A stretch of 64,000 nucleotides of DNA from Anastrepha obliqua (GCF_027943255.1 NC_072896.1:4650001-4714000); one strand, 5' to 3'; positions 34,000 through 46,099 are shown, counted from the first letter of the stretch. Notes: generated by a model not told the origin, from the letters alone. Program-made: numbers and translations.

Positions 34000-35995
34000 A
34001 AAAACAAATACTATGCACTTAGTTATGCTCGGCAGTGAATAATTTCAAACGTTTTTTCGTATAATTGAGATCATAAAATAAGTTATTCCACTTAAAATGG
34101 AGTGGCTGTGTGACGTCTAGGATAATTTCCCTGTATAGTAAGAACTGAAATAAACCCGAGTACAAAAAATTTTAACACTAACAATTGTTGTTGGTTTAAG
34201 CGAAGCTAACTAACTCGCTATGTAATGCGAGTATGCAAGAAAACACCAACCCACAAATTAATATAATAAGCGAATGTTCTCAACAAAAACAAAACGAAGT
34301 TGATGAGATTATGTACAACCAAATGTGTGTATGTATGTAATTCGCACCCATTTTGTTGTTATTGCTGATGCACTGATTTTTGAGTGCAGTGAAAAAGGGC
34401 GCGAAATAAAGAGGAACAGCCAAAACTTCCTTATCATATGCGTGTATATACATACGTAAGTACATCGATCTTGTGTATGTTTGATTAAGAGAACAAGTAG
34501 AAGGTGAGGACGGCTGCTGAGAACGAAGAGCTAGAGAATAAAAATGATAAAACAAAGGTTACTGCAGGTTACTTGCTTGCAAAAATTACGGCATGTTTGT
34601 TTGTATGTACGAAAACAAAAAAAAAATGTAGGTATGTAAAAAAATATGATCTCATTTCGCAAAGTGTGTTGATGAAAAATACTAAGTGCTCTATCACCGA
34701 TTTACCGTTCAATTTGTCGATGTTCAAAGTCTAGCATTCCTCACCTCTTGTAGCGGGAAATAGAAGATTGCGTGTATAGATTTGAGGCCATACATATGTG
34801 CATTTGTGTGGGGTGCCTTTTTAAGAGCTTGGAAAAGCTCAAAATGATAATACCAAACGGAGTTATTGTTGGAGTGGATTGTTTCATTATTGTCTGATAG
34901 ATAATTTCATGGCATTTATTTTTTGAATATGATGTAAGTTATATATACGTCGTGGCCACGAATTGCGTGGTCCATTCGATCAATCCAATTTTTGACTAAT
35001 TTTTCAAAATAAACGGAATAATAATCGAAATGAGAGGAATCAGCAAAAATGTGACATAAGCCAAGATCCTTACGTAAAATTGTCCACGTAGTCAAAGAAC
35101 AAAGACCAACAAGTTAAGAACGACAGCGAAACGACATTTCTGCGTCTTCTTCATCACTTCGCTCTCTGAACTTGGTGAACAGATATCTTTTATTATATTT
35201 TATTTTTATTTTTCAAAGTAAATTTCCACAATTTTTAGTTATTCAGTCGTTAAACATTTCATGATAACTTGCCAAAGTTTACTGAGCAAAAGGATCAATA
35301 CAGTTTGCCATACTCAGCTGTCAAGCCATGGTTATCCATATCGATAGTTCTCATGCAACTAAAACAACACCCTATACATGAAAGTTATGTAGGTAGAAAA
35401 AAAATTTCTCTTTGGAGAAATAGAAATTCAAAAATTCACTGTTAAAAAAAGCTAGTCCTCAATGTAAGCACAAATGTGCATATGGATGATTGTTTCCTTA
35501 TATGCCAACTGATGGCACACTTTTTTCTCTCACTTTCTGATGGTAAGCAGGTGAATGGCCTAAGTAACTGGTGTCATTTGTTTTATAAGAAAAAATGTGT
35601 GCTTTCCGTTATTTTGGCAGTGGTTTAAAACATTTTCACACCACCCAATTTTCACCCAGATAACTGGACTGCTGTATGGAGGCTATACCACCAGAATCGG
35701 ATGTGATAAGCCAATCAACCTACTAATCTTAAAACAATCTGATTCCAGAAACCGCATGGCCCCTTGTTCCTCCCTGGAACCATAGGAAATAATAATAATT
35801 ATTATTATTTTCGCTTCACACTAAATAGATTCAAAAAATATGCTTCTCGCCCGGTACAAACTTTTTAATAATTAACGCACCTGTTTGTTTTCTAACAAGA
35901 TGCATTTTAAAACGGCTGAAGGAACAAAATTCCAGCCTTCATAGCTACTCATCTTTAAATCACTACGATCCTTTATGCCTTAGAACAAATAAACG
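34000..35995. other. Gene-free stretch
   Basis: AT-rich, with TATG microsatellite around 34325-34340. A short conserved-looking patch at 35650-35785 is not identified. Confidence 0.4.
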
Positions 35996-36003
35996 ATATA
36001 TTC

Positions 36004-36102
36004 GGGCAGGTTCTGTAATTTACTTTCGAGTGAATTTCATTGAAACTTTCAACTTTGGCAACTTCATTCAAATTCACTTGGAAATGAATTGCAGAACCTG
36101 GC
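36004..36102. repeat. 99-bp imperfect hairpin
   Basis: GGCAGGTTCTGTAATT... on the left pairs with ...AATTGCAGAACCTGGCC on the right: arms of roughly 36 bp with a few mismatches around a loop of about 20 nt (AACTTTCAACTTTGGCAA). It could be a palindromic MITE or a miRNA-precursor-like hairpin. Strand cannot be decided. Confidence 0.55.
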
Positions 36103-36299
36103 CGATTATATGTATGTGATCCCCCTCATCTCTACACCTCCTACAGGAAACATTGCGAGCATTTCCGAACTTACTTAGCAGCCAGTGCATGAATGATATT
36201 CCCTGAAGGCGTAAGATTTTCGTTTTTAGTTGTCGTTTTCCCGTCATAATTCGGAAAATTATATACGGCTGTTGGCGACTTTACAGGAAGTATGATGGA

Positions 36300-36640
36300 T
36301 TACCAGGTTTTGGCCATCCGCAGAAAAATTGTGAGAGTAACTTCGGTAGCCACGTCACTGGGTACTCGGCAATAGAATTCTGCTCGCTTATTTCACACGC
36401 ATTCACACACTCGGGCAATCAGTCGTTGTTCAGATAGTAACGAAGTGAAATGAGTGGAGGCTGCTTTGATTTTCTTCACGTATCACCAACACAATCTCAG
36501 TTTTTTTCGTAAACAAATCACTGCCATCACTCCAGTTCCGACAACCAATCAGCTAACTCCAACTTGCTGAGAATCGGTGACCTTACAACATATTTTAACT
36601 CAGCGATGTTCCCAGTAGATTTATAATGCGTAACCAAGAG
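36300..36640 (-). repeat. Unclassified dispersed repeat, copy 2
   Basis: Its reverse complement carries the same ordered landmarks as 1100-1335, with extra sequence between some of them. No coding frame is seen. Confidence 0.45.
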
Positions 36641-36820
36641 CCGGTTGTAATGGGCCTATTTCTCCGCATAAAAAATTGGAAAAGTCTTGACATCTGAGCA
36701 AACAAAAAAAATTATCAAAAATCAACGCATTTTGTCATATTAGTAAGCTTGAAAGCGCCCAGAAAGCGTTTGTGCCTTATACTTTGCGTTCTTTGCATTT
36801 CATCCCTTCCAACTACATCC

Positions 36821-36828
36821 TATAAAAG
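36821..36828 (+). promoter_or_regulatory. Strong TATA-like box without a recognised gene
   Basis: CCTATAAAAGTCGG followed by a moderately GC-rich 60 bp is a good match to an insect core promoter, but the first downstream ATG (about 36945) is followed at once by CCT and TAG. It may be a relic promoter or chance. Confidence 0.3.
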
Positions 36829-37559
36829 TCGGCGCTTGCTCATTAATCTGAACACTCTAGATATTAGAAGCACAGTTCTCTCGCTCTTGTGTTATTTTCG
36901 AGACGATTGACTCTCCATCGCTACTCGAGTAAATTAATTTCAGTATGCCTTAGCGAAGCTTACAGATTCATTAAATTTTCTAGTTAGGAATGGTTAGACC
37001 TAAATAAGCTTCTAAAACTCGGAGAAAATTAAATTCGCTTTCAAATCATGTGGGTGTAGATTTTTTTGCCCAAAGTACCACTTCAAAATGTTACTAAATG
37101 AATTGTTTGAATCCAGTAACTGAGTATTCTGTAATATTCTTTCTCTGGAAATTTGAAGAAATGTTATATTTCCCTTCATTCATTAACATGAAACAGCTAA
37201 ATTATAAGTTTAGTTTACTTTTGATTGAATTATTTGGCATTAATCTGTTTTTCACAGTCTGAAAGAGATACTCCATTTTTAGATAATTTAATAAATAAAT
37301 TTAGCACTCACTTGAAAAATTACTTTTCTAACCTTCAATGGGCTATACAAAAACTGCATCCCAGAAAAATTCTAGAAATACTGTTAAAAAAGTTGAAATT
37401 TTTTATAAAACTAAAAAAACAAAATTATACAAAGTTCGTTACTTTGCTTTATACGAATATTGTTTTTGTTCTAGTATGAACTATTGTATATTTTGTAGCA
37501 AAAATATTATAAATATTTTGTTTGTAATTTTGTAACGTGGGGTATAGGAAGAAATCGTA

Positions 37560-38155
37560 GGGATAGGGCAAGTATAGGTAGGTAGCTGAAATGGTTGAAG
37601 TGCACCTGGCACTCCTCAAGTAGCACTAAAGCGCCGTTTTGATACCATTATAAGACCTCCAATAGGCAGGTATAAAATTGATTGGATTTAGGTTGGCGCA
37701 CTGCCCCAGGCTGTCGAAGAAAGGAGCGCCCAATAACCTTAGTCTTCTAGCTGTCAAACCTGGACATTCACACAGAAAATACTATGCAGTCTTCTTCTCC
37801 GAAAGGTCCCCACAGCTTCTGCAATGGAGGTTAAATGGTTCGCGTGTGTGCCGATCGTCCAGTGACCGGTAAACACAGCTACGACTTTGGAAATCGAATG
37901 GCGAGGAGTCCAAAGAACTTTCTGAGTCCTTCGTATATCGTATTGGGGCCAAAGGGTTTTCGAAAAAGCACATGAAGAAATGGAGCTCCATCTTTTCTGT
38001 GCTTTACTGAGAAATCATTTGCGCAGTTCCCTTTTAACAACTGTCAAGGGGATGTCGATGATGTAGGAGGTCAGAAACCCCTCCCTGGCAAGCTCATCAG
38101 GAATTTGATTTCCCTCTATGTTCCTATATCCTGGAACCCAGATCAGAGAAATGCA
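37560..38155 (-). mobile_element. RNase H-bearing LINE 3' end, decayed
   Basis: The minus strand starts with a WVPGYRNIEGNQIPDELARE-like RNase H end (38150-38080), then SSISSCAFSKTLWPQYDIRR, TGHWTIGTHANHL, and a zinc tail 'C..CGDLSEKK' with FLCECPGLTARRLRLLGAPF, ending near 37680. Several frameshifts separate the blocks. No RT remains. The plus-strand frame at 37678-37872 is an antisense shadow. Confidence 0.65.
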
Positions 38156-38159
38156 AGTA

Positions 38160-39330
38160 TAAATTTCAAAGATCATGATTAGCACGCTTTAACCCCTTGC
38201 CTTATGGATCGAGCGACGATTGTGTGTGCCACTTTCGATGGCAGCTTTTCTTGTATGCAAAAAAACAATAGGTGCTCACTTTTTGCCAGAAAAAGTCATC
38301 ACATGTCTGGTACGAGGTTCTCATTTTAGGCATGACAGCAGGATCACGTCTCCCGCAGGTTGCAAAGGGCTAAGAAGCAGAGTTTATTGCAGCTGTCGAG
38401 TGTTCTTTTTAATAAGAATCGTATGAAACTAAGCGATCTCTAACACAAAGGCTTTACTTAGTTCTACCTTCATACAGTTCTGCCTCCTATACTAAGCAAC
38501 CGATTGAGGTTTTATGACTAAGCAATGGATTGGTTGGTTTGCCAACTGACACTATTTAGAGAAAAGAAATTAGCAATGAATAATTTTTCTTGTAAAAATT
38601 AAATTATGATTACATCTTTCTATTAATACACATTATTACTTATAGTCGTGCATATTATCTTCACTTGAGCAGTTCCAGTTTGTACGGCTACTATATTTAG
38701 TTCACAAAGAAATAAAAAAACCGAACTTAGTTTAATAGCCCCTCTTCACTCCACATATGAAATAATATATTTATAGTTGGTAACGTCAATAAAAGTAAGT
38801 GGAATAAAAATACCTCACCAGTGACCACCCATTTGCAACTGATAAGGACCAACTGTATGTACGCAAATATGTCCGCGCTGATCATTAAGGGGCGCCGTAA
38901 GTTCTACATTTCTTGCTACGCTCTGCTCGCATCACACTTATTGGCATACGAAAATTTGCACACACACATGCATACTTGTCCATGTATGGCTAATGTACAC
39001 ACATACATATATGTGTGTGTTTGTATGTATGTAAGGGAATGCATGCTGATGACTCTAAATTAAAAGGCGTACTGATTTAATGTATATTTACGTGCATATA
39101 TAACATATATGTAAATGCGTATGCTTGTATGTGTGTGTGTGTATATATTTTTACTTATATACATATTTCTACATATGTACTATTCCACGTATTCCAAGTA
39201 CATACATAGTTCATCATATCAATAGTATTGTAAGTACGGCGATAACTCATGCCTTGCCAGGCATATTTGTATTTGCACACATACATACATACATTTGTAT
39301 TATAGAAATCGATTTTAGGTATTGCAAAAT
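38160..39330. other. Gene-free stretch
   Basis: Contains dense TATG/TACA/CA microsatellites at 38960-39060 and 39110-39180, just upstream of the first secreted-protein gene. No exon is supported. Confidence 0.4.
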
Positions 39331-39341
39331 TTATATTCCAT

Positions 39342-39347
39342 TATAAA
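39342..39347 (+). promoter_or_regulatory. TATA-like box of the 39.5-42.4 kb gene
   Basis: TATAAA about 150 bp before the ATG at 39498, with TCAGTT at 39355-39360 nearby. Spacing to a start site is not exact, so the assignment is tentative. Confidence 0.35.
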
Positions 39348-39497
39348 ACGCAATTCAGTTTCGAAACAACTGCGAACGCGAGTGGATTTTTTCAAAGAAA
39401 CAGAAAATTTAAAAATCGTCGATCTTTCAAGAATTTTGATAAGAAAAAAATTTGTTCGACTAAAAGCAAAAAAAACAAAAAAAAAACAGCAAAAGTG

Positions 39498-39548
39498 ATG
39501 GCTAATAATTTGCATATATTGTTGTTGAGTGTTTTGTTGTTGCAACAG
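39498..39548 (+). CDS. Secreted helical protein 1, signal-peptide exon
   Basis: ATG GCT AAT opens a 17-codon exon (MANNLHILLLSVLLLQQ): a polar start and a leucine-rich core typical of a secretory signal peptide. It ends CAG and is followed by the donor GTAAAT (phase 0). The two paralogs at 51.4 and 60.8 kb have signal exons of 18 and 17 codons that also end CAG|GT in phase 0, the main reason for pairing this exon with 42033-42365. The intron would be 2484 bp, far longer than the paralogs' 75-77 bp. Confidence 0.7.
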
Positions 39549-42032
39549 GTAAATTTGAAAAAAATATAAAAAACTTAGTTTAAGAAAGTCTTAAGCTTAA
39601 CCAGCGAGCAGACGACTCCACTTCCGTACTTTTGTCGTTTTCATGCGAAACAGTTGAAAATTAGACTGGGCTGCTGCGCAATGGCCCGATGAGCTTCTAG
39701 CCCTGGGCAATAAACTGTGTCAAATGAACTTTTTTTTGGTACTAAATTAACAAATTTTCGGTTTTAATACATTTTATGGTTTCTTTTATTATTTCTGCAA
39801 CTGAATGCACTTAATTTTAAGGACCATAAAACCAAATAGACGCAATTTCATGGGCAGCAGCGCACAGTTCACTCAAAAAAATCGATAGTTGCAGTTTATA
39901 GTTTTTTATAAGTGATTGGAGTTCATTAAATTTCTTTTAACTGATACTATTGTTAACTGATATAAAATTGTAAAATTAATTTAAATTAAATTAAATATAG
40001 AACTATGTGAGAAATGCGGAGATGAAGTTAAATTAATTTTATTTTTTATATGCGCCTTAATTTAAACAAGTTTGTCAAAATAATTCTTTTTTTTTTGTTA
40101 ATTTTTTGACAATAAACTTAACAAATAAATTCCCAAAAAAGTACCAAAAGTTTTGTCGAAACATTATCTAACGATAAAATTTTCCGGAAAATTTGTTAAA
40201 ACAATTAGAAAACGTATATATAACAGAAACAAGACAAATTTTTCAAACCAATTTCACATTTTAATTTTTTTTTCGTTGAAAATTGCAGCAGCAAATTCTT
40301 AAGAATTAAGTAAATTAAAGAAGAAGAATAATATGAAGAAGTAAAAGTAAAATTTATCACCATTTAAAATTATAAAATTTTAAAACAGTAAATATGAAAT
40401 TTTTACATCTTTCTTTTAACTTTTGCAAAACGGCAGTTAAAAACCTCTCTCTGCGGTAATCCCTTTCTTCGCTCTTCCCGCTCTTTCTCTTTGTCTTTTC
40501 TCTGGTATATTACTTTACTGTTATTGCTTTTTATGTTAGGGATATATTGTACATATCCCCAAAAAATAATACAAAAATAAAATATAAAATTTTTAAAACT
40601 GATTTTTCTTATTGTACAACGCAATTACAGAACAAATATGATAAACAAACAACAACATTTTCAAAACAATGAATTTTCTTTTTTTATTTACTCATCGTAG
40701 TAGTGTGTACTTTAGAAAAAACAGAAAAAAATAACAACAAAAAAACAATTTTAAAAATTTCAAAAAAGAAGATTCGATCCAAACATTTTTTCTAGCTTTA
40801 ATGCCTTTACATTTACATTTTAAAAAAGTTAGCTCAAAATTTTTTTTCATACAATTTTCGAACTTTGATACATAACAGCTGCTGCTTTGGCAATCATCTA
40901 ATAAAAGTTGAATTAAAGATTTTAAAGTTCCTGTGATAGTTACGCATTCAATTCATTTGTAAGTAAAACTTCAAAAAGCAAATAATTTGTTTTGCCGATA
41001 CATAAACGACGGATATCCATCCATATATAAAATTAATAAATAAAAAAATTTAACTGTCTGACGAAAAATAGAAAAAAAAGCTTTTTCATTTTCATACAAA
41101 CCATATTTTTTAACAAAAAAATTTATGTGTGGTATTAAAACAAAACTAAATTAATATTAATAAAATTCAACAAAGCTTACTTTTTTCAAGTTTTTGTAGA
41201 CCAATTTTAGCAATTTTCAAACGCGTCATTAAAATTTTAAGAAACGGGGAAAGAAAATATTATTTGATAATATGAAATATAGATAGATAGAAGCTCATTT
41301 TTATTAATTATGTAGTATAACTCATAAAAATAGATTTTAAATGAACTTACAACATTGCCTTAATTATTCCGGAAAAAAGGTCAATGTTATTCATCTAAAA
41401 TAAATTGGCTACATCTTAGAGCACCAACAACAAAGCTCGTAAGATTACTCCGTTCAGAACTTCTACAATTTCATATTGGACTAGAAAGTGTGTCCCAAAA
41501 GCTGCGTGTCGATAAAATTTTAATATGTGGCATCTTCCAAGAAAATGCCGAATTGTTTCAATTTCATATAAGTTACAGATGTCCCAGTTTTTCTTATACA
41601 GCCTGCTTAGCATAATGCCCCCACTCCTAGCTTTGAAAATCAACTAAATTCTGCTCCTATTCAAATCATGTAAAATAAAACATAAAAATCTACAATAAAA
41701 AAAATTAGTGATTTTTTTTTAAATTTACTTGAAAAGCTTCACTTCACTTCATGCAAGCCAATTTTTATTGATTTGTTTTAATAATGTTTTAATAATAACT
41801 TTTATTTACAAATTAGAAATATCTAAGAAAATAATTCAACCACGCAAAACACTTTAAATAGTTTTATATTCGTAATATGCAATTTTGCGATAACTGCAAA
41901 CAATCAATGTTTTGACTAGCACCGCACACAAAAATATGCACACACACACACACACTCACATGCTTACATAAACACACATTTACGCAATTCAATTAATCTC
42001 ATTTGTACCACCCATATTTTCTGTCTTGCCAG
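39549..42032 (+). other. Intron of secreted helical protein 1
   Basis: GTAAAT at the left and a pyrimidine tract plus AG (CCCATATTTTCTGTCTTGCCAG) at the right. It is very AT-rich with many poly-A and poly-T runs. A minus-strand LINE fragment lies at 41416-41650 and a CA microsatellite at 41938-41956. No intermediate exon with a signature of the family was found. Confidence 0.55.
41416..41650 (-). mobile_element. LINE C-terminal zinc-tail fragment
   Basis: The minus-strand frame has RLYKKNWDICNLYEIETIRHF then LGRCHILKFYRHAAFGTHFL and EIVEVLNG. This resembles the CxxC...HF..xC zinc-like block and the closing 'LNG' of non-LTR retrotransposon proteins. It is a short isolated remnant. Confidence 0.5.
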
Positions 42033-42365
42033 TTCACCCGCTCGTCCGCCCTCTTCATATCACGCGATCCCGAATGCAAAAATGCTGATAACGATACGGA
42101 CGAGCCCAGCGAGAAATGTTCGTTGATGTTGCATTTCCAACGCAATCTTGGGAAATATCGCAATTTCTATGCGAATCTACTGCAGGAGGAGAATGCACAA
42201 TTCGCCACCGAGCTGCAAGAGCTCTACAACATTGTTAGTTCGGCTTTGGAGGAGAAGGATATTAAGGAAGTGGAAAGACAATTATTATACTCTGTATGGC
42301 TGGTGGAGCGCACCAAAGATTTGGAGGACTTTTTAATTATGAAAGGTATTAAGAATATTAGGTAG
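42033..42365 (+). CDS. Secreted helical protein 1, second exon (single repeat unit)
   Basis: A 333-nt exon after a clear acceptor, continuing in phase 0 from the signal exon to TAG at 42363, for a 127-residue precursor. Residues about 18-55 are polar with two Cys (RDPECKNAD, EKCSLML). The rest is one helical unit, RNFYANLLQEENAQFATELQ to LEDFLIMKG, which matches the third unit of the 60-kb paralog (FFDGLLAESNVQYKEEIAAL ... LFNYLKEKY): an aromatic-x2-LL start, an acidic amphipathic helix, an Ala/Glu/Lys stretch and a closing F/YL box. Function is unknown. It is predicted secreted. Two Cys in a single-unit form contrast with the Cys-free paralogs. Confidence 0.75.
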   Translation, partial: FTRSSALFISRDPECKNADNDTDEPSEKCSLMLHFQRNLGKYRNFYANLLQEENAQFATELQELYNIVSSALEEKDIKEVERQLLYSVWLVERTKDLEDFLIMKGIKNIR

Positions 42366-42701
42366 AAATGTTCAGAGGTTTACTTGAGAATAGGCGGGTT
42401 ATGCAATTTTTTAAGAATTTTGTTGGTTTTATGTTTACTCTTGAATAGTCACTTATTTAGATGCCTACACACACACACACTCACATATCGAAAACAAACA
42501 AGAAATCTGAAAATACTCTTCATAAAAAATGTTCGCTTTTATTCACATTGCTACTATTTTGTATTTATTTTTCACTAATTTATTGTAATTAATTTTAACT
42601 CAAATAGTATTATGGGTGTTATGACAATGTTTTTAACTGTAAACCATAGGATTTTAAGCAAATGCGATCACTTCTTATCGAACAACCAAATTGTATATTG
42701 A

Positions 42702-42707
42702 AATAAA
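42702..42707 (+). terminator. Poly(A) signal candidate
   Basis: AATAAA about 340 bp after the stop codon of secreted helical protein 1. Confidence 0.35.
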
Positions 42708-43145
42708 CAAACAAACAAATTTAGAAAATGGGTTTTATTAAAAAAACAAACAACAAAAATGTATACATGCACCCAATTTCTCTTAAAATGTGGGTAATTT
42801 CTTTAGCTGCCGAGGAAATTCATCAGTGAAACACGGCAACTCACGTGGCTCCTCATCTATTATTCCTATTTGTTCCTTCGAACAATTCGAAGCAATGCAT
42901 TCAATAGTCAATTACAATTCCTGGTTAAAAATTGGTGCACAACCTTAAAAATGTGAGGCTCTTAGTTAGAGCATAGGGCGGAAGCTTGTCAGTACCATCG
43001 TCATTACCACTACAGACTTGTGCAGACCATTGCTTTCACAAGCTTCTCATCACGCCATAAATATAATATCTGGAACCTCAAAAAAGTGTACCAACCATTA
43101 CAAATGCCGCTGACATGGCGTTAATAACGCGAAATTAAAAATACC

Positions 43146-43861
43146 TTTCCGAACTTTTTCTCAACATCGAGACAGGTGCTGAAATCGTCGGACTAAAAAT
43201 AAATGCAAAAAAAACCAAATATCTGAAGATTTCCTGCAAGGTGTATAAAAGACACCCAAAAGGCATGGTAATTGGCACTTACCGCTTCGAGGGCGTACAA
43301 TCGTTTAAATATCTGGGAGTCACGATTCAAAACAGTTCAATACAAAGCAGGATTGCACCAGGAAACAGAGTAGATTTCGCTCTTGCCAAACTATTAAAAT
43401 CTAAACTTCTTATGAGAGATTTCAAACTACGTTTATACCAGTCGATAATACGGCCTATTCTTGCATACGGCTGTAAATGCTAGACAATGACTTATAAAGA
43501 TGAATCGTATCAAAGAGTATTCGAGCTAAAAGTACAAAGAATGTTTGGTCCGCTACGACTGCAAGATGGTGTCTACCGTATACGCTACAATAAAGAATTG
43601 CTGCTGCTATGTAAAGGCGAGGACAACATGAAATACGTCAAGTCCGAAAAACTGCGAATGCGAGATGACCTCCCCCAGACATCACTCGTGTCATACAACC
43701 CCGTAGCGCCTAAAGCACGAGAACGTCCAAGGCTAACATGGGTTGAACAATTTCTAATGGACCTGAGGACACTGGGTGTTAGAAACTAGATAATTTTCAC
43801 CGAAGATCGAGATGTATGGAAACGAATCGTGAACAAAGCGAAAGCTCACCCCGAGCTGTAA
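43146..43861 (+). mobile_element. LINE reverse transcriptase C-terminal pseudogene
   Basis: One continuous frame of about 238 codons with two stops, each a TAG where relatives have Trp: after GCKC (43481-43483) and after GVRN (about 43787). Blocks are GLKINAKKTKYL, FKYLGVTIQNSS, LRLYQSIIRPILAYGCKC, RMFGPLRLQDGVYRIRYN, ERPRLTWVEQFLMDLRTLGV and DRDVWKRIVNKAKAHPEL. The usual RWLGHV motif is missing from KLRMRDD, suggesting a small in-frame deletion. The catalytic palm lies beyond the truncation. Confidence 0.8.
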
Positions 43862-43869
43862 AGCGGTCC

Positions 43870-45000
43870 GATGAAGATGGTGGCTCTTGGAGTGTTATAA
43901 AAAAAGGTGCTGTTGAAATTTGATGAACGATATGAGCTTTAAAGCGATTTAGACATAACGCAGTAATTTGAGAACCAGCGAACGATATTATAAAAAAGAC
44001 AACGTATCTTCTGCATGAGAAAGTACCAGCTGAAAAGGACCTCGTGCTTCCAATTGTGCTAACTTCGCTCATTTAAATAAAACTCAATGGTTAGCGTACA
44101 TTTCTGTAATCAGGCAAAATCGCTTAGGCGTGCAAATCGTCCTTTAAGTGGCAATACTGGACTTTATTAGAGTAACTCCCGCACGTGAGACTCTGCAACT
44201 TTTTACAAAACACTTCTTTATGCATCTCAACAGTTCTGATTGACTTTACTAGTGTAAATTCGCTTTAATTTCTGCCTCTCAAACTTCATTAGAGGTTAAT
44301 CATTAGTAAAAGGTATAAAATGAAAAAATCTCAAGTAGCTGGATGATGGAATTTGAATGCCATTCGACTCATTCGAAAAAATAGTAGCTGATCTTCTTCG
44401 GAGACAGATTTTTTGTCAGTCTGAAAAATATATTTAAACTGTTATCAATCTCATCTGCATTTATGAAGGTATGTACATACTTACATACATACTAAAAAAT
44501 ATTTATGAGTCAGAAAAATTTTTTATTTACAAGTATAGGAAAATATAGTATGTATAAAAATCAGTCCTTCAGAATTTGTTGAACTGTAGCTGGCATGGAA
44601 AAAGGGTTGGACTTTGTTGTGTGGTGTTAAAAACAAATATACGTAGGTATGTAATAAAATTAATTTATTTTATTTGTACGTCACATTTATGGTTGTATTT
44701 TTTATTGCAATGTAAATATTTACTATTCATATTATTGGTATGTAACTACATAAATTTCATAGGAAAATTTTTGCATTTTATTTACTCGTACAAATATATT
44801 TGCGCCTACAATTTTTCGTCAGACATGTAAATATAAATAATATTTTTGTGCATACGACTACATGCATAGATTTACATGTTTTGACGATTTTTTAATTCAA
44901 ATGTTCAATGCTGACCAAGCAACATTCTCGCTAGTCCACAGCCCTATTAAAGATAAATTTTTATTGTTTTTTTTGCATGCTAAAGAAGGTCAAATAATAT
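43870..45000. other. Gene-free stretch
   Basis: The first ~200 bp may be LINE 3' UTR. The rest is AT-rich with TACA microsatellites near 44470-44490. Confidence 0.4.
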
Positions 45001-45011
45001 AACCAGTGTAC

Positions 45012-45087
45012 CTGCTTCTCGATGCCCAAATCACCACTCTGCATCCACACTACTGGAAGTTTTATCGAAGCCCCCTGAAACTGCCCA
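45012..45087 (-). CDS. Possible exon, product unknown
   Basis: A 76-nt minus-strand interval with acceptor 'gattttttacggtag' and donor CAG|GTACAC. One frame is open: (x)GQFQGASIKLPVVWMQSGD then LGIEKQ, entering with one base and leaving in phase 0, the phase needed before the microexon at 30066. It could belong to the ADAMTS-like gene, to another gene, or be chance. Confidence 0.25.
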
Positions 45088-45884
45088 CTACCGTAAAAAA
45101 TCAAACCAGGCTATTTCTCTTTGCAATTCCATAATATTTTGTACAAAATTGAACTAATTTGCTTTTACAATATAAAACTACTTTTTAAATATCTCCTACT
45201 GTGTGCTAATTAAGTTGGGGTTATATTGTGTATATCTCCTATAAATAATAATAATAATAAATATCTCCTACCAATATTATTTTTAGGTTTATTAGCAGCT
45301 GATTCCTTAGCAGCTCCTCCAAAAGTTCGGATGTGGTCATTAACCCTTTTGTGGTCAGTAACCCTAATTCGCTCTCAGGTTTGAATGCCTATATCCAGTA
45401 CATAGCCAAATATATACGTATCATAACCGTATACGTATGTAAGAAAAAAACCAACGGAAAAATAGAAAAAAAGGAGCGTCAAGCAACTACAGTTCTATTT
45501 CGTCATATATGTGCATGCGTATGTAAAAATGTGCGCTTGCATATATACGTACGAGCGGGCAGATCACAGCCAAGAGAGCGAACTCATCAAGTTAATCACC
45601 CACATAAGAACATGTGTATGTATGTCTGTACATGCATATACATATGTACGTAATAATTTCAAAATTGAAAATACATAAGCAAATGATGACATAGAAGAAA
45701 AAAATTGCAATTTCAATTACACGTCTGATGGGAATTGTAGTCTCACGGAACGTATGAACATAGGGGTTGGGTGCGAAATGCTTATTGTGTAATATTCGGT
45801 ATATCAAATTCTGTATTAAAAGTACAGCTAGAATTCTACAGCTACAAAATTGTATATTGTGAAATTCTATGCGGTAAAATTCTT

Positions 45885-46099
45885 TCTTTTCTTCTTTCTA
45901 ATAGCGGCCGCCCATCAGCAGGGAGTGGCAAGCCTCCGAGTGTATTCCTGCCATGAAAAAACTCCTCTTAAAAAACAGTCTGCTAGTCGGAGTCAGCTTA
46001 AGTGGTAGGCCCCTCCATTTGTGGAACAATATCACGACGCACGCCACAAATAAGAGGAGGAGCTGGGCCAAGCACCCAGAAAGGGTGTAAGCGCCAATT
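45885..46099 (+). repeat. tRNA-derived SINE, head missing
   Basis: Plus-strand body from TTTCTAATAGCGGCCGCCC to GCGCCAATT, with GAGTGTATTCCTGCCATG and CCTCCATTTGTGGAACAAT. A TA microsatellite follows directly (46099-46121). The tRNA-like part is absent. Confidence 0.75.

Noticed and set aside
36115..36250. Possible LINE zinc tail (SCRRCRDEGD-like reading on the minus strand)
   Set aside because: A single short motif with stops around it; too little to call.
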